Source of the DNA: Orobanche coerulescens | Lineage: Eukaryota; Streptophyta; Magnoliopsida; Lamiales; Orobanchaceae | DNA length: 64,000 nucleotides | Assembly: GCA_033398695.1 (NCBI GenBank) | Contig: CM065802.1 | Location: 150,584,096-150,648,095, forward strand | Direction of reading: 5' to 3' | Shown here: one piece after another, positions 45,357 to 56,937 of the stretch | How positions within the stretch are numbered: position 1 is the first letter of the stretch | How the letters are laid out: every line of letters begins with the position of its first letter | Position numbers and translations under genes: made by a program | The notes under the pieces: generated by a model | Seen by the model: the letters and a program-made list of their open reading frames with translations, nothing else | Told to the model about the DNA's origin: nothing | Database searches by the model: none

Positions 45357-46895
45357 ATGGCATCCGCCGGTACATCGAAGAAAGCCGCTCTCCGAACCGC
45401 CGGACACCATATCCCGGTTTAGTCCGAACCCCAGCCGACGACAGGGGGAAGCCGCAACAACACGAGACTCTCGATCCCGCATCCGAGAGATGGCCCCAAC
45501 CTCTCACTCGATCAGTTCCAAACCAAGGAACAGATCGAGGAGGCTATCGCCATCCTAGAGGAGCGACGGAGAGCATGCGCGTCGCCCGCGATAACTCCCT
45601 CGATCGTCCGCCGCATGGGAAAACGGAAATTCAACGGGCTACTGAACGAGCGATCGTCAGAAAGCCCCAATTCGCGAGAAAAGGCTCTCGCACGACCGGA
45701 CGGATCCGTATTCAATCGCTTGAGGTGCGACCCATCCTGGCGACCGGGGCATTCTGTTTCCAACCACGAAAAGACGGAATCCGAATCCATCACCCGGAGT
45801 TCGGCCTATCCAACTCGCAGCCGAACGCAGGTCAGCCGTCTGACTCCCGCCCCGATCGCCAGGGGACCAGTACTCAATCGCCTCGGCTCCCGCTCCGAGC
45901 GCCGAGCCGCAAGCAGCCAGGCCACGGCGATGGCCGCTATACAACGCCAGCTCGACGAGATGAAAGCACTCTTGGACACTGGGGCAAGCGCCAGCAAAAA
46001 GATCACCGGGCCGACCGAGCCACTCGCGGTCCACATCGAGCTTGCCCCTATACAACCAACGATCGCTCCTCCAAAAACACCTCTGTATGAGGGGAGATCG
46101 GACCCCAAAACCCACCTGAGTAAATTCCGAATCTACATGACTGGGTGTGGGGCATCTGATGCAACCAAGTGCCGGATCTTCCCGTTAACATTGGGCGAGC
46201 TGGCCCATAGGTGGTACGTCTCACTACCACCACGATCAATCACCTCCTTTAAGAAACTGGCGAATGACTTCACGTCATACTTCGCCAGCAAGGTCGCCAG
46301 ACCAGAAGGCCCCCACCGCGTGATGAAAATCAGGCAGGGGAAAGACGAAACCGATGCAGATTACATTGACCGAGTAGACGAAATCATCCTCACCGGCGAT
46401 CCCGTCAGTGACGAGCTCGCTCTGTTTTCGGTCATGGGGGGATTCCACGGTCACTCTCCCATGTTTAGACATCTCTCCAAGGATATTCCCCCAACTTACG
46501 CGATCTTCCGCGCTAAAGCTGCCAACTTTCTGGCCAGGCAAAGGCTACTCACCCTCCACCTAGGCGAGGAAACGCCACCTACTGTCCAGAAGATAGCGAT
46601 CGCCAAAGCAAAGAAGGCGATCGCCAAGCCACCCGGAGATCTTAAGGCTTTCGAGGACATGGAGGCCCATCTCCTCCATACGTTCAACCGAACTCCGGCA
46701 CATATTTTCTATGCCATCAAGGGGCACAAAAAGCTTAAAAAGTCAAAGGCGATAAGGGACCACGGTCACCTGGACAACAATCAATATTGCGCCTACCATA
46801 AGAGTCCCGGCCACAGCACCAACCAATGTCGTGACCTCCTCAAACAGCTCTGGAGATTGTTCGAGGAGGGCACGTTGGACAGCTTATTGGCTTAG
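45357..46895 (+). pseudogene. gag: Tat gag (one in-frame TAG)
   Basis: The Met at 45357 (MASAGTSKKAALRTAG) opens a frame that meets one TAG at 45420-45422 and then stays open to 46895, about 512 codons in all. If the stop matters, the next in-frame Met is 45615. The capsid-type domain includes YEGRSDPKTHLSKFRIYM, RIFPLTLGELAHRWYVSLPP and RSITSFKKLANDF. The C-terminus has CAYHKSPGHSTNQC, a CX2HX4HX4C variant of the zinc knuckle seen in Tat gags. It is nearly intact compared with the other gags here. Confidence 0.85.
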
Positions 46896-48116
46896 CCGAA
46901 GCCCCTACCAATCTCTATACACGATCGTTCGAGTCGAACACAAAACAGGCTAGAAAGCTCATACGAGCCGACCCCTGGATCAACCTCGGCGACCGTCTCT
47001 ACATGCTTTAATCAAGAGAAGGGAACCCCGGAAGTCTCCCCGATCTCCATCCTTATTTAGGAAACTGGAGGACTCGATCGCCATCTACGGTTTACCATCT
47101 AACCTGATGGACTAAGTCATGAGATCGCCTCCCCCGCACAACGTACACCGTCGAAGGTCGACATTTACATGACGATCCAAGGTGGAAGAGTGCAGCCATG
47201 GTCTTGGTGGTCGATGGAACCGACTGCTTAGGCCATGCAAGGTCCCTTCGGGCCAAGATCGCCCACCCTTCATTTAAATACGAGGCCGGCGTAGTCTAAG
47301 GGCCCTCCAAAATTAATCAGTGGACACGATCGCTCGCCCTCAAAGGTTCATCATCTAACATGGTGAACCCGGACAATGCGACGTGCCACAACCCCCGTCT
47401 CAACGTACACCGTCGAGGTTCGCCATCTTCATGGTGGGCTGAGGTGGAAGCAGAGCTAAACAAGCCGCGAGCGTGGAGTTGAATCATCCGACGCTGCCCC
47501 GCGCAAGGACTCCTCTAGACCCAGACCGCACGCCCTTCGTTTAAATACGAGGCGAGGTGCAGCCTAACAGAGGACCCTCATAATAAAGTGAGTCACGAGA
47601 CACTCAATGTCTTCGCGCATCAAGATATGATCAAGGAGTCGGTCCATCGAACTCCGCGATCGTGCACGGTTCCTCAAGACGGACGACCGTCCTCGAGGAT
47701 TCGACAAAGTTGAAGACCGCTCACTCAACGAATTATTTTCATCCCCTTACTTCCACTAAGCGAATAAAAACAAGGGGGAAGAGTGCGGACTACCTATACG
47801 ACGATCATCCCTATTCAACCACATACGGAGATCGTCATTTTTCAGAAGTTGTGCAGTGATCGAATTTGTTGTAAAAGTTATCTTTATGAGTTTGTCAATT
47901 CATTTGGAACTACCCTCGCAACGATCTCTCCTCACACATTTGTACAAAGTCAAACAAAGACTCAAAAATAACAATCATTCAAGTAATCGAAGATAATCAA
48001 ACGTTCATTTCATTATTTGAAAAGATCAGAGTACATGGTCGCCCGAAGGCCTAAATGCTACAAAAGAAAGCTACAAATTACAAGGAAATAAGCTAAAACA
48101 TCAAAAATGAAGTGCC
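46896..48116 (+). other. Tat non-coding region with a ~255-bp diverged tandem repeat
   Basis: No long ORF. Two units share, in order, 'atctaac.tg.tg', 'aacgtacaccgtcgag', 'ggtggaag' and 'tttaaatacgaggc', starting near 47088 and 47343. The gag end and the antisense gene end face each other across it, and poly(A) sites for both directions probably lie here. Confidence 0.6.
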
Positions 48117-50741
48117 TCAGGCCCCTGCCTGGCCTTCGCCATCAGCATCCGGTGCGGTCCCCTCATCTTCCGGAGTGTCGGGATGAGCAAGATCGGCCGG
48201 AGACGGATACCAGCTCAAATCCACGCCGATGTCCGCAAGGTCCAAGATCGGCAAGGAGAAAGCTGAATGGAGAGGATGCTCCAACGCGTACGCCTTGAAG
48301 TTCTCGGCAAGAGGCCCGACCTCCAAACCTCCCTTCTTAGCTGCTCGGATCGAGTCGGCGAACGCCAGATAATAGGCAAACTCGCTGACAAACTCCAAGT
48401 TTTGAAAGGGATCAGCCTTGGTCGCCTCTACCTCTCCTTTCAGCTCCGCCATTGCACATGCGACCCCAGAGCTCGGCCTCCCTCGCACAACCTTCCCCGT
48501 TGACTCATGACCATTGGTCAACCGAGCGATCGTTACCTTCTGGCGATCGGCCTCCTCTTCAGCAACCTTCTGCGCCCGGACGGCATTCAGCATCTGGTCC
48601 CGAAATCGGTCGACCGCCAAACGAGACAACTCGGTTTCCTTCTTCGCCAGCTCAAGCTCGTGGCTCGCCCGCTTGGCCGCCTCCAGAGAGTCCTTCTCCA
48701 TCGCCACGATCTTATCGGCAAACTCGGCGTTCTCTTTCCGAGCCGCCTCGAGATCCGCCTGCAGGCGAATAGTGGAGTGCCACCCCTCAAACTCCTGAGC
48801 AGCCTGGACATCCATGGTCGCCGTCTGGAGAGAAAGGACGAGAACAACCTGCATCGAACTCCCCGATCGCTGACGAGCGATCGCATCCAGATCGGTCGTC
48901 CAGGCCTTCGGCAGAGTAGAAGCAGCCTTGCTGACGTATGGAGGAATGTCGCAGGACTGGCGAGGAGATCGGCTCGCTAGGAAATCCACGACCATCGGCG
49001 GGCAAGACGGATCTGTGCGACGGATCCTACATCAAAACAACAAAGTTAACACAACTCCTACCCAATTGCAAGTTTCAACACAAAAATGCAATCTACCTCT
49101 CAGCCTTCTCGGGGTCCCGACCGAAATACGGTTTCCCTCGAGGGGTCTCAGCATCCGCGATCGCCATCTCCCGCATGAAAGCCGCAGAGGGCGTCTCATT
49201 CTCCGGAGCGACAATGGTGATCGGAGGCGCGGCGATCGGCACTTCATTGCCAGGGGCAGGAACCGAAGTTTCTTCCGGCCTCGGCCTTTTACGATTCACT
49301 CGAAGCCCCTCCTCCGGAACTCCCTCCTCAGCCACGATCGGCTCCACGCGAGGTTCCGCCTCTGGAACAATTGGCAACGCAACAGGTGGGGCCCGAGACG
49401 ACCTCTTGTGGCGGAGACGGCCTAGAACTCCAGGATTCGACATGGCGATCTCCGGCGGGGGCTCCAAGAAGCGAGGAAAGCGAACCTCTGCAGTTAAGAC
49501 GGTCGATCAACAGTCAGACACTTTCCTCAAGTAAGGCGATCGCCTAGAAAGTGAAGATCGCAGAAACTCATACCTGGCATCGAGAGATGTCTCGGGAAAC
49601 GGAATAGTCGAGCCGACAACCAACGACTCTCTTTATTAATCCAGTTAGCGTCAAGGTCGTCGTCCGACAAGCTCCTTATCCGCTCCCAGACAACCAGGAA
49701 GTCAAAGGGCAGCTCCTCGACCGCTGGAATGTGAAAACCTGCAAAACCGAAATCAAATTAGATCAGTCCAAAACGCATCCGAACGAAGGGAGAGTCTAAA
49801 CCCTTACCGGGATTCCTCTCCCGAAACTCAGTAGGGATCTCCAGCTCGCCCGAAGGATTGTCGCTCGCAGAAGCCCTCCACTTGCCGGCGACCCAGCACC
49901 ACTTCGTCTGATCGCCCCGCATCTTATTCGGGACTCCGTGAATTACCCGACCAGATCGGCCCTGAATATGATAACCGCCGACCGACCCTTTCTGAGCCGT
50001 CAACTTGAACAAATGGTTCATCTCCAACGGCGATGGGAGGCGGTATAGGCGGTGACCGCCGAAAAGAGTGAGAGTGCAGATAATTTGGAGCCAAGCGTTC
50101 GGCGTCAGCTGAAGTGGCGCCACGTTCCAAGTGGCCAGCAGGTGGGAGACAGCAAAGGATAGAGGGGAGCGCAGCCCGGCCTCCATAATCGCCTCATTCA
50201 CGGCGACCATACCCATCGGAGGCTGATCGGCTCGCTCATTCTCCGCCGGCGCGAACATGTCCACATCTGAAGGAACATGGAACCTTGTCCTCCAGACGGC
50301 CAGATCCTTCCTGGTCGTCGAACTCCGTATTTGGCCAAGCGACCACAAGGATCGCTGCGCAACCCGGTACTGCGACCGTTTGGGATGCTGATAAGGGTAG
50401 GCGACCGAGTATCCCCGAAAATCGAATCTCGGAGTCGGACTGGCCAACTTCTCCATTATCTCAGCAAAAGCCTTATAGGCCCGGCCGAAAGCACTATGCT
50501 GCTCCCAGTAGGCCCTAATCACCAGATCTCTCTCTATCTGCGATCGTCTTTCTTCAGCAGCCTCCTCATTAGCAACATCGGCTTCATTAAATAAAGCCTC
50601 GACTTCAGCAGGGTTGATTCCGGCCCGAATAGCCTCTGTGGCCGTCTCCAGGTGGAAGTCGGAAGAAGGTCCTCCCCGGACAGTCGATGTCCCGGCGGCA
50701 GAACTGGTACTCACTCCATGTGATGATGACGTGCCGGCCAT
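48117..50741 (-). CDS. Antisense four-exon gene of the Tat element, gypsy-type transposon protein
   Basis: Minus strand. Exons: 50741-49808, 49738-49574, 49487-49097 and 49026-48117. All three introns (69, 86 and 70 nt) start with GT (GTAAGG, GTATGA, GTAGAT) and end with AG (TTTGCAG, AACTGCAG, GATGTAG). Phases match, giving one frame of 799 codons plus stop with no internal stop. I chose ATG 50741 (MAGTSSSHGVST) because only TTG lies upstream in frame. Exon 1 carries a segment resembling the 'putative gypsy type transposon' domain (LRSPLSFAVSHLLATWNVAP, LQLTPNAWLQIICTLTLFGG, TKWCWVAGKW). Exon 4 contains a long coiled coil rich in Ala, Glu and Lys (ADLEAARKENAEFADKIVAM onward) and an acidic tail. 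Extra antisense ORFs are known in Tat elements; the function is unknown. Intactness in an element without pol suggests recent constraint or recent insertion. Confidence 0.8.
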
Positions 50742-50887
50742 TCTCAAAGACAGAAAAGGAGAAAAGGATTTTTTCTTACCCGAAGGTGAAATCGAACGAC
50801 GATCGGCACTAAGATCTTCAGAAAAATCTTCAGCAAGTCCTTCTTTCTCCGGTAAGTGCGCGTGAGGACGAAGCTGACCTTTGCGCC

Positions 50888-50895
50888 CTTTTATA
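50888..50895 (-). promoter_or_regulatory. TATA box of the antisense Tat gene
   Basis: The minus-strand sequence CCTATAAAAGGGCG lies about 150 bases before the ATG at 50741, leaving a plausible 5' UTR of about 115-120 nt. It is outside the 3' LTR. GATCG palindromes lie further upstream (51137-51190). Confidence 0.6.
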
Positions 50896-51245
50896 GGAGA
50901 AGGCGGGGACTCGTTTGCAATAAGGCAAAATCCCGGTCGGATCTCAAGCAGCGCATTAATTGACTCCCTCGAGACCAGCGTCGCATCTTTTCAGGATCGT
51001 CGGTAGAGTCATTAATGACCGTTAGTATCCTTGATAGAAGCCCGACACGTGCGCGGAGACTTTTCCATGCCCATTGCTTTTCCTTGTGATTTAGCGGCCA
51101 ACCAGGTCGTCCGAACTCAGAGTATATCGGCTCAAAGACGATCGCCAGTTCAGTTAAACACAGAGTCGCTCGTCAAAAGTTCTGCGATCGCCAAGAGAAC
51201 CACCTCACCCCACGTTTCCAACGTAGGAGCGAGCTGGGGGGCAAT
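50896..51245. other. Tat 3' internal region and PPT
   Basis: No ORF of note. It holds GCGATCGC motifs (51138, 51185), and the plus-strand polypurine tract GAGCTGGGGGGCAAT (51231-51245) directly precedes the 3' LTR. Confidence 0.6.
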
Positions 51246-52416
51246 TGTTGTGTCAAGATTTATCCATCCCGAAAGGCGATCGAATATAAAGCCGAGCGAC
51301 CAAGTCAACTCCAGTCAAACTATGGCTAGCTCGCCTAATCGAAGATATCATACCACCATCAGGTACCTAGCGATCGACTCCCAAGGCGATCGCCCTTTGG
51401 CATCTGGCGATCAACTCTAGTGTACGGCTAAGGACGGTCGACATACGCCCCGAGTAGATTTGATCGCCCGTCAAAGTCATCGAGGATTGGATCTCATAAC
51501 AGCACCCACGTGCAGATCCACAAAAGGCGCTGACAAACAAGATCTTTTGGCTCACACACAAGACCTTTGACCACAGCCTGTCACCTACCTCACCTACCGG
51601 CAGGCGCGCCGAAAGTTGTCAGTGGGACCACCCGTGACAGCAACTCAGGATGCGTGCAGGCTCCCCATTGGACCGTACAGCTGACTGCCAGCAGCAGCCA
51701 CAGACTTTAAGGGAACAAGCCCATGTGCTAAAAGACAATCGCCCGATTATTATAATACAGAAAAGGCGATCGCCCGGCATATCCAAGTCCTATAAATAGA
51801 GAGCCTCCTCCTACTAGAAAAAGGTTCGGAATTCATTTCACCAACAGTTCAGAACTCATTTACTTACGTTCACAACTCATACACCTACATTCCGAATACA
51901 TTCACGGAAATACAGTAGAACACATACCATCAAGCTCCCTGCTTTCTCGCCGGAATCCATCTCAGGACTTCTCTCTCCGAATCTCTCGTCCAGAAGACGA
52001 TCGGCAGAGGCAGCAATTCTCCACTAGACAGATTCCAAGAGATTCATAAGCCCAGGAGCCCAAGCATCCAGCTAAATACTCGTCGTGAGAGACTGTCGAT
52101 CTCTCACCGCCGCGACTGTTCATCTCCTTTGTTACAAGAACTCACAGAGCATCAAATCTGGTTCTTCCGGCAATCTACACGCTCACTAGCTAAGATAACA
52201 AGAATCTTTACACTCATTGTAATTGTATTCTTACATTAGTACTTGTATCCCCGAATATTAGTATTAATAATATCTCGCGAGAGCATTCAAGCCCGGGACT
52301 AACAACACCGGCAAATCTTGTGTTATTTATCTTTCTCACGGAAGTGCTCTTGCATTTGTTTGCTATCCATCCATTCCAGCAATATCTATCTCCGGATAAT
52401 ATTTTGGGTAGCAACA
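51246..52416 (+). mobile_element. Tat 3' LTR
   Basis: It starts TGTTGTGTCAAG and ends GGGTAGCAACA, followed by TSD GAAAT. It is collinear with the 5' LTR apart from a short divergent patch (51660-51705 against 44470-44515). Confidence 0.9.
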
Positions 52417-53152
52417 GAAATACCGTAGCAATGCTCAGCACTGTGAAAGTTTGGCTTTCTAAAACGTTCTACATGAAAGACTTGGGAGAAGCTTCCTTTG
52501 TTATAGGGATCCATCTTTATAGAGATAGACCGCGAAGAATGATAGGACTTCCCCAAGCCCTCTATATATATAAAATTCTGAGAAGATTTAAGATGGATGA
52601 ATCTAAAAGAGTGTTCCTTCCCATGCGACATGGAATTCATCTCACCACGAAAATGTGTCCTCAAAGTGAGGAATACAAGAGAGAGATGAGTAAGGTACCA
52701 TATGCCTCGGCAGTGGGTATCCTCATGTATGATATGTTGTGTACGAGACCGGACTTAGCATACACTGTGAGTATGGTAAGTCGATTTCAAGCAAACTCGG
52801 GAAGGGAACACTGGACCACCGTCAAGAATATACTTAAGTACTTAAGAAGAACTAGAGATATGGTTATTACTTACGGTGGTGGAGAACTGAAGGTGGTTGG
52901 ATTCACCAATTTTGATTTTCAAGAAGATAAGGATGACTCTAAGTCGATATCTGGGTATTTGTTTACTCTCAATGGAGGAGAAGTATCTTGGAGAAGCTCC
53001 AAGATAAGCGCTACTGCAGATTCCACCTGCCAATCAGAGTACCAAGCTGCCTCAGAGGCAAGCAAGGAAGCATTTTGGATGCAGAAGTTTGTGCAAGAAC
53101 TTCAAGTGGTGCCTAATGCGGAGCTGCATATATCACTATTATGTGATAATGA
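52417..53152 (+). pseudogene. pol: C2 reverse transcriptase C-terminus and RNase H
   Basis: After the right TSD the C2 frame resumes (NTVAMLSTVKVWLSKTFYMK, DLGEASFVIGIHLYRDR), then VPYASAVGILMYDMLCTRPD. RNase H motifs follow: SISGYLFTLNGGEVSWRSSK and SEYQAASEASKEAFWMQKF. It is open until LLCDND, where L6 interrupts at 53153. Confidence 0.9.
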
Positions 53153-55376
53153 TGTAATACCCGGTTGTAATCTAGTCATTATCATTAAGTAATTATCATT
53201 CATTATTTCTCACTCAGTAATTTTTCACTCATTAATAATCATTCATCATTCATATTCAATCATTGTATTCACCGTTCAGAGTAATTTGTATCGTGTATCA
53301 GTTATTATTCGTCTTTCTACCTGGTTGGAGGATCGAGCCGTGGTTATCATCATTGTCATCTTTATAGTGGGCTGTATGTGAGGAGTAGCGCACACTACGT
53401 ACTCTCTTTAGCGCGCGCTAATTGAGTACGGGTAGCGCACGCTACCTCTCAGCATTAGCGCACGCTAGCGTGGTTCAGGCAGGCAGTCCAGAAGGCACTG
53501 GACTGCAGTTGGATTGTAGTAGCGCATGCTACAAATGGTAAGTAGCACGCACTAGTGAGCTCGGATAATGCATGCTATGCTAGCAGTGTAGTGTGCGCTA
53601 AGGTCGATCAGGCAGAGTCTAGTGGGTACTAGACTGATTTGGAATAATTCATAGCGCACACTATGAGTAGATATTAGCGTACGCTAATGGTGTAGTAGCG
53701 CACGCTGAATTATGGGTGTAGCATGTGCTATTGCGAGCAGGTCAGAGGACAGAGGGTTCTGGACTTCAGTTACTGGGCATCAGATATTCAGTTAGCGCAT
53801 GCTAACATTTCGGATTAACGCACACTATCGAGAAGGCGTTAGCGCACGCTACCAAGTTCGTAGCGTACGTTAACAAGGCAGTCAGAGCTCACTGGACTTT
53901 CCGGTTAACCCTCTAGCACACGTTAAATATGAGATCATAGCGTGCGCTAATCTGGGAACAGTATAAATTGGACAGTCCACTCCAGATTCATCATTTTTCA
54001 TTTCACTTCACTCCTTCGACGATTCCGGGCTATTTTGGGCGATTTGGAAGCATCTCTTTGAGCTGCACTCACCTATCATCATCTTCAAGTTTCTAAGTTG
54101 GATTAATCATCATTTCATCCTCTCCGATTCATCAAATCAAGGTAAATGATTCTTGAATCTAGAATTTCGGATTTTGAATGTTTTCCTTCTGATCTCTTCG
54201 TGTAAGCTTGGTCTTAAGTTGGAATATGTTAGATATGGATTATCTACCCTGGATACATGTATTCCTATGGATTTATTGATGTGTTTTTCAGATTTGATGA
54301 ATATTTGGAGAATTAATCTAGAACACTTTAGAGTTGACTTTGATATTTGGGGGGTTTCGATTAGATATTGTCGTTAACTCGATTTGTGGATTCCTATTGG
54401 ATTATTGATATCATCGGAGGTGTTTTGTTAGATTGAACTACTCATTTTGGAGTTTGGTTCCGATATAGTTGGGATCAACGGATGAATGTTTGCTAAGTGT
54501 TTGTCTTAATGCCCCAATGAGTTTGGATATTGTTGTATCGACTCTTGAAGTGGGTTGTGATCATGTTTGAATCGCTTATTAAGCATATTATTGGCAATTG
54601 TGTTATTCAAGGTTGTTCGAGTGACCGACATCTCTTTTTAGGATGTTGTTCGAGGAAGGACTTTCTTCACCGGTATTGGGTAAGTTAATTCTTACTCGGT
54701 TAAAAGGATATTCATTCCTTTTGTTGTTGTTCATTCATAATCATAACTCATTCATAATGTATTAACCGTATTGAGACTTGTAATTGTCGAATAATCACTT
54801 CATTCATGAGGAATGACGGTTCCAATCATTTCATTGAGCTATCATTCACTTCACTATTATTTCATCGGTGAGTCATTCTTGACTTGGTCGGATTGTTATT
54901 CATTAATATTCTTCATGGTCATTCTTGTTCATATGACCTTCTGGGTTCATATTGCATGTCCGGGTGGGGATGTGTGGAATTTTTAGTCGGGTACATGATG
55001 GTCATGTGTTCGAGTTCACCAACACAATGGACTGTGCACACGGTAACGTACCTCCGTGAGACTAATAGGTACAAGTACGGGTGTGTCCGGACACTCTGCA
55101 CATACCATTACGGGCGTACTATGATGCTCCTCTTCAGCTTAATTTCATAATTAAAATATATCATGATGGTGTTTATTCAACTCTTGAGGATTATTGTTCT
55201 GTGTAACTGACCCCGCTGGGGGATATTGTTTTCAGGTCATGGCAAGGCTAAAGCACGGGAAGAGAACGCTGACGGTGAGGAGTCCCAGTGATACTAGTAG
55301 TGGGCCACAGTCCTTTCAGTCATTCATGTTGTCTTCATTTTATTTTCTGCTTCACATTTCCGTTTGAATACTCATT
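53153..55376 (+). mobile_element. L6: chromovirus-type LTR, truncated by C3
   Basis: It starts TGTAATACCCGG inside C2's RNase H; AATGA (53148-53152) should be its TSD. The backbone follows the E3 LTR in order: the 'ttcactcattaataatcatt' start, then 'ttcaaggttgttcgag' (54607), 'taagttaattcttactcggt' (54681), 'aactgaccccgctgggg' (55205). It stops at 55376, where C3 begins. The rest of the element lies off-window. No gene is present. Confidence 0.85.
53385..53970 (+). promoter_or_regulatory. TAGCGCACGCTA palindrome cluster and TATA box of L6
   Basis: About 18 copies, including the perfect TTAGCGCGCGCTAA (53409), are followed by the TATA box GTATAAATTG at 53961. E3, with a homologous LTR backbone, carries TACGGCCGTA palindromes in the corresponding place. 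Confidence 0.65.
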
Positions 55377-56937
55377 TGTTAGGAATATGCCCTCGAATGC
55401 CACTTAGGGGATGAGAGAGTAGGGGCATTGTACTTGTAATTATGGAAATAAATAATAAAAAGGCAATTCGATTCATTCACTGTTTATTGTATTTCAATTG
55501 CATTCTTGACTTGGTAAACATTGAATTGAAGTCCATGAAAATAAACTGAACATTCCATTCTCATTATGGGATAAGAGAAAATGTACTGGAAGTGTTTAGT
55601 GTTTATTTACGTAAATCGTTCGCAAGTCAATAAACTTAAATGGGCATTAAGTTTTAATAAGACTTGTATAACTGATGCTAGGACGTGTGAACGTCTTGAT
55701 AGCATAGTTATAAAGTATATTGGTGGGACCAGTATACTCGAACACGACTCATACTCGATTCAGTCACACGGTATTCACTCTCGGAGAGTCGATGAGGAAT
55801 CAAAAGGTTGTGATAGTATACGTGGACCTTTGACTTGAGGATTCAGTAGAAGATGTGCCTGTGACGTTTAGTTTGTCATTAGAGTAGTTAGACTCATTTG
55901 CTTAATTGCTGAGTCGACCTCGAAGTGCGGACTATACGGGCGGAGTAGCGATCTTTACTGTATGCCAAGAAAGGATTCTATCTCCTGTTAATGAGCAGGC
56001 GTATGTCCTATACGGTTAGTGGCAAATAAGATCATGAGTCTTTGGCCAAAGCATTCTGATATAGTCGTATTAGATACACTATTAATCAGTCGGTCTTGAT
56101 TTGCATTAACACATGTATAGAGTTTAGTCAACAGTGGGGTTTGACTTTACCGTGACCCGAAGACTTGACCGGGATATCTGATGAAGGGTCTATACGTATA
56201 TAGTATTCACGACATAATGGTTCTTGAATGATCCTTTCATTCGTTCTCAGTCGGGGTTTACTGTGCAGCCCGCTAGGCTGGCTAAGTGCTGCCCGCACTC
56301 ATTGGTTCCTCCCAATGCCGGCTGAGACGGACCTACGGAGTCGCACATCAGGAGCGTTGACGGATAAATGTGAATTTATTATCTCTCTATTAATATTCGA
56401 TATTGGATATCGAATTATGATTTATTGGATAAATCAAATAGCGGTCTTATGAATTAAAATTAAGTTACCGGGTAATTAATTTAATTCATAAATTATATTT
56501 CTTAGAGAAATATATTTGTATTTTATATAATTAATTAATTAGATTAATTAATTAATATAAATACATTTATGATTAAACGGAGTGTATTTAACGGAGTCGT
56601 TTGACGAACGTCCGATACACGAGCCGAGTGGCTCGGCTCGTTTTTGAGGAAACTTCCTTGTGGCCGCCCACCCCTCTTGGCATGGCATGATCTTGCATGT
56701 GTGTGGGAACTCACTTAGAGTTGAGATTCCCACATGATTGTGAATGATAGTTGTAAAGGAATAATTATTCTTTTATAATATATATCATCACATTATAATA
56801 CACACATGATGAAAGGAGTAGTATATCTATGAGAGAATACATGGACTAGCCAAATAGCTTAGTAAATTTTAATAATTGTCATGCAACTTAGTTTGTACAA
56901 ATTGTAGCCAAAAAAAGCAAATCCGGACCAATTTACC

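Larger units (their letters stand above)
44061..52416 (+). mobile_element. Tat-type Ty3/gypsy element with an antisense gene
   Basis: LTRs lie at 44061-45226 and 51246-52416, with exact TSD GAAAT (44056-44060 and 52417-52421). The internal region holds gag on the plus strand, a non-coding repeat region, and a spliced gene on the minus strand. There is no protease, reverse transcriptase or integrase. A gag ending in a C-X-H-type motif, the PBS ATTGGCGCTAGAAG and an antisense ORF with a gypsy-type transposon domain point to the Tat lineage. Confidence 0.9.
40567..53152 (+). mobile_element. C2: Ty1/copia element, broken by M2, Tat and L6
   Basis: It has copia gene order: gag, protease, integrase, reverse transcriptase, RNase H. 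Its leader begins at the M2 junction, the reverse transcriptase is split by the Tat element (44061-52421), and RNase H is cut at 53152 by LTR L6. The 5' LTR and the 3' end are outside the visible part. C3 (55377-64000) is a second copy of the same family. The Angela/Tork group is suggested by the C3 LTR start and by gag, but the clade is tentative. Confidence 0.88.

Noticed and set aside
45575..46115. Alternative frames over Tat gag (171 and 152 codons)
   Set aside because: The gag frame alone shows family motifs and runs to 46895; the others are overlaps.
48107..48998. Plus-strand ORFs overlapping the antisense Tat gene
   Set aside because: Several plus-strand frames are open because of GC-rich codon use; only the minus-strand frame continues across consistent splice sites into a longer protein.
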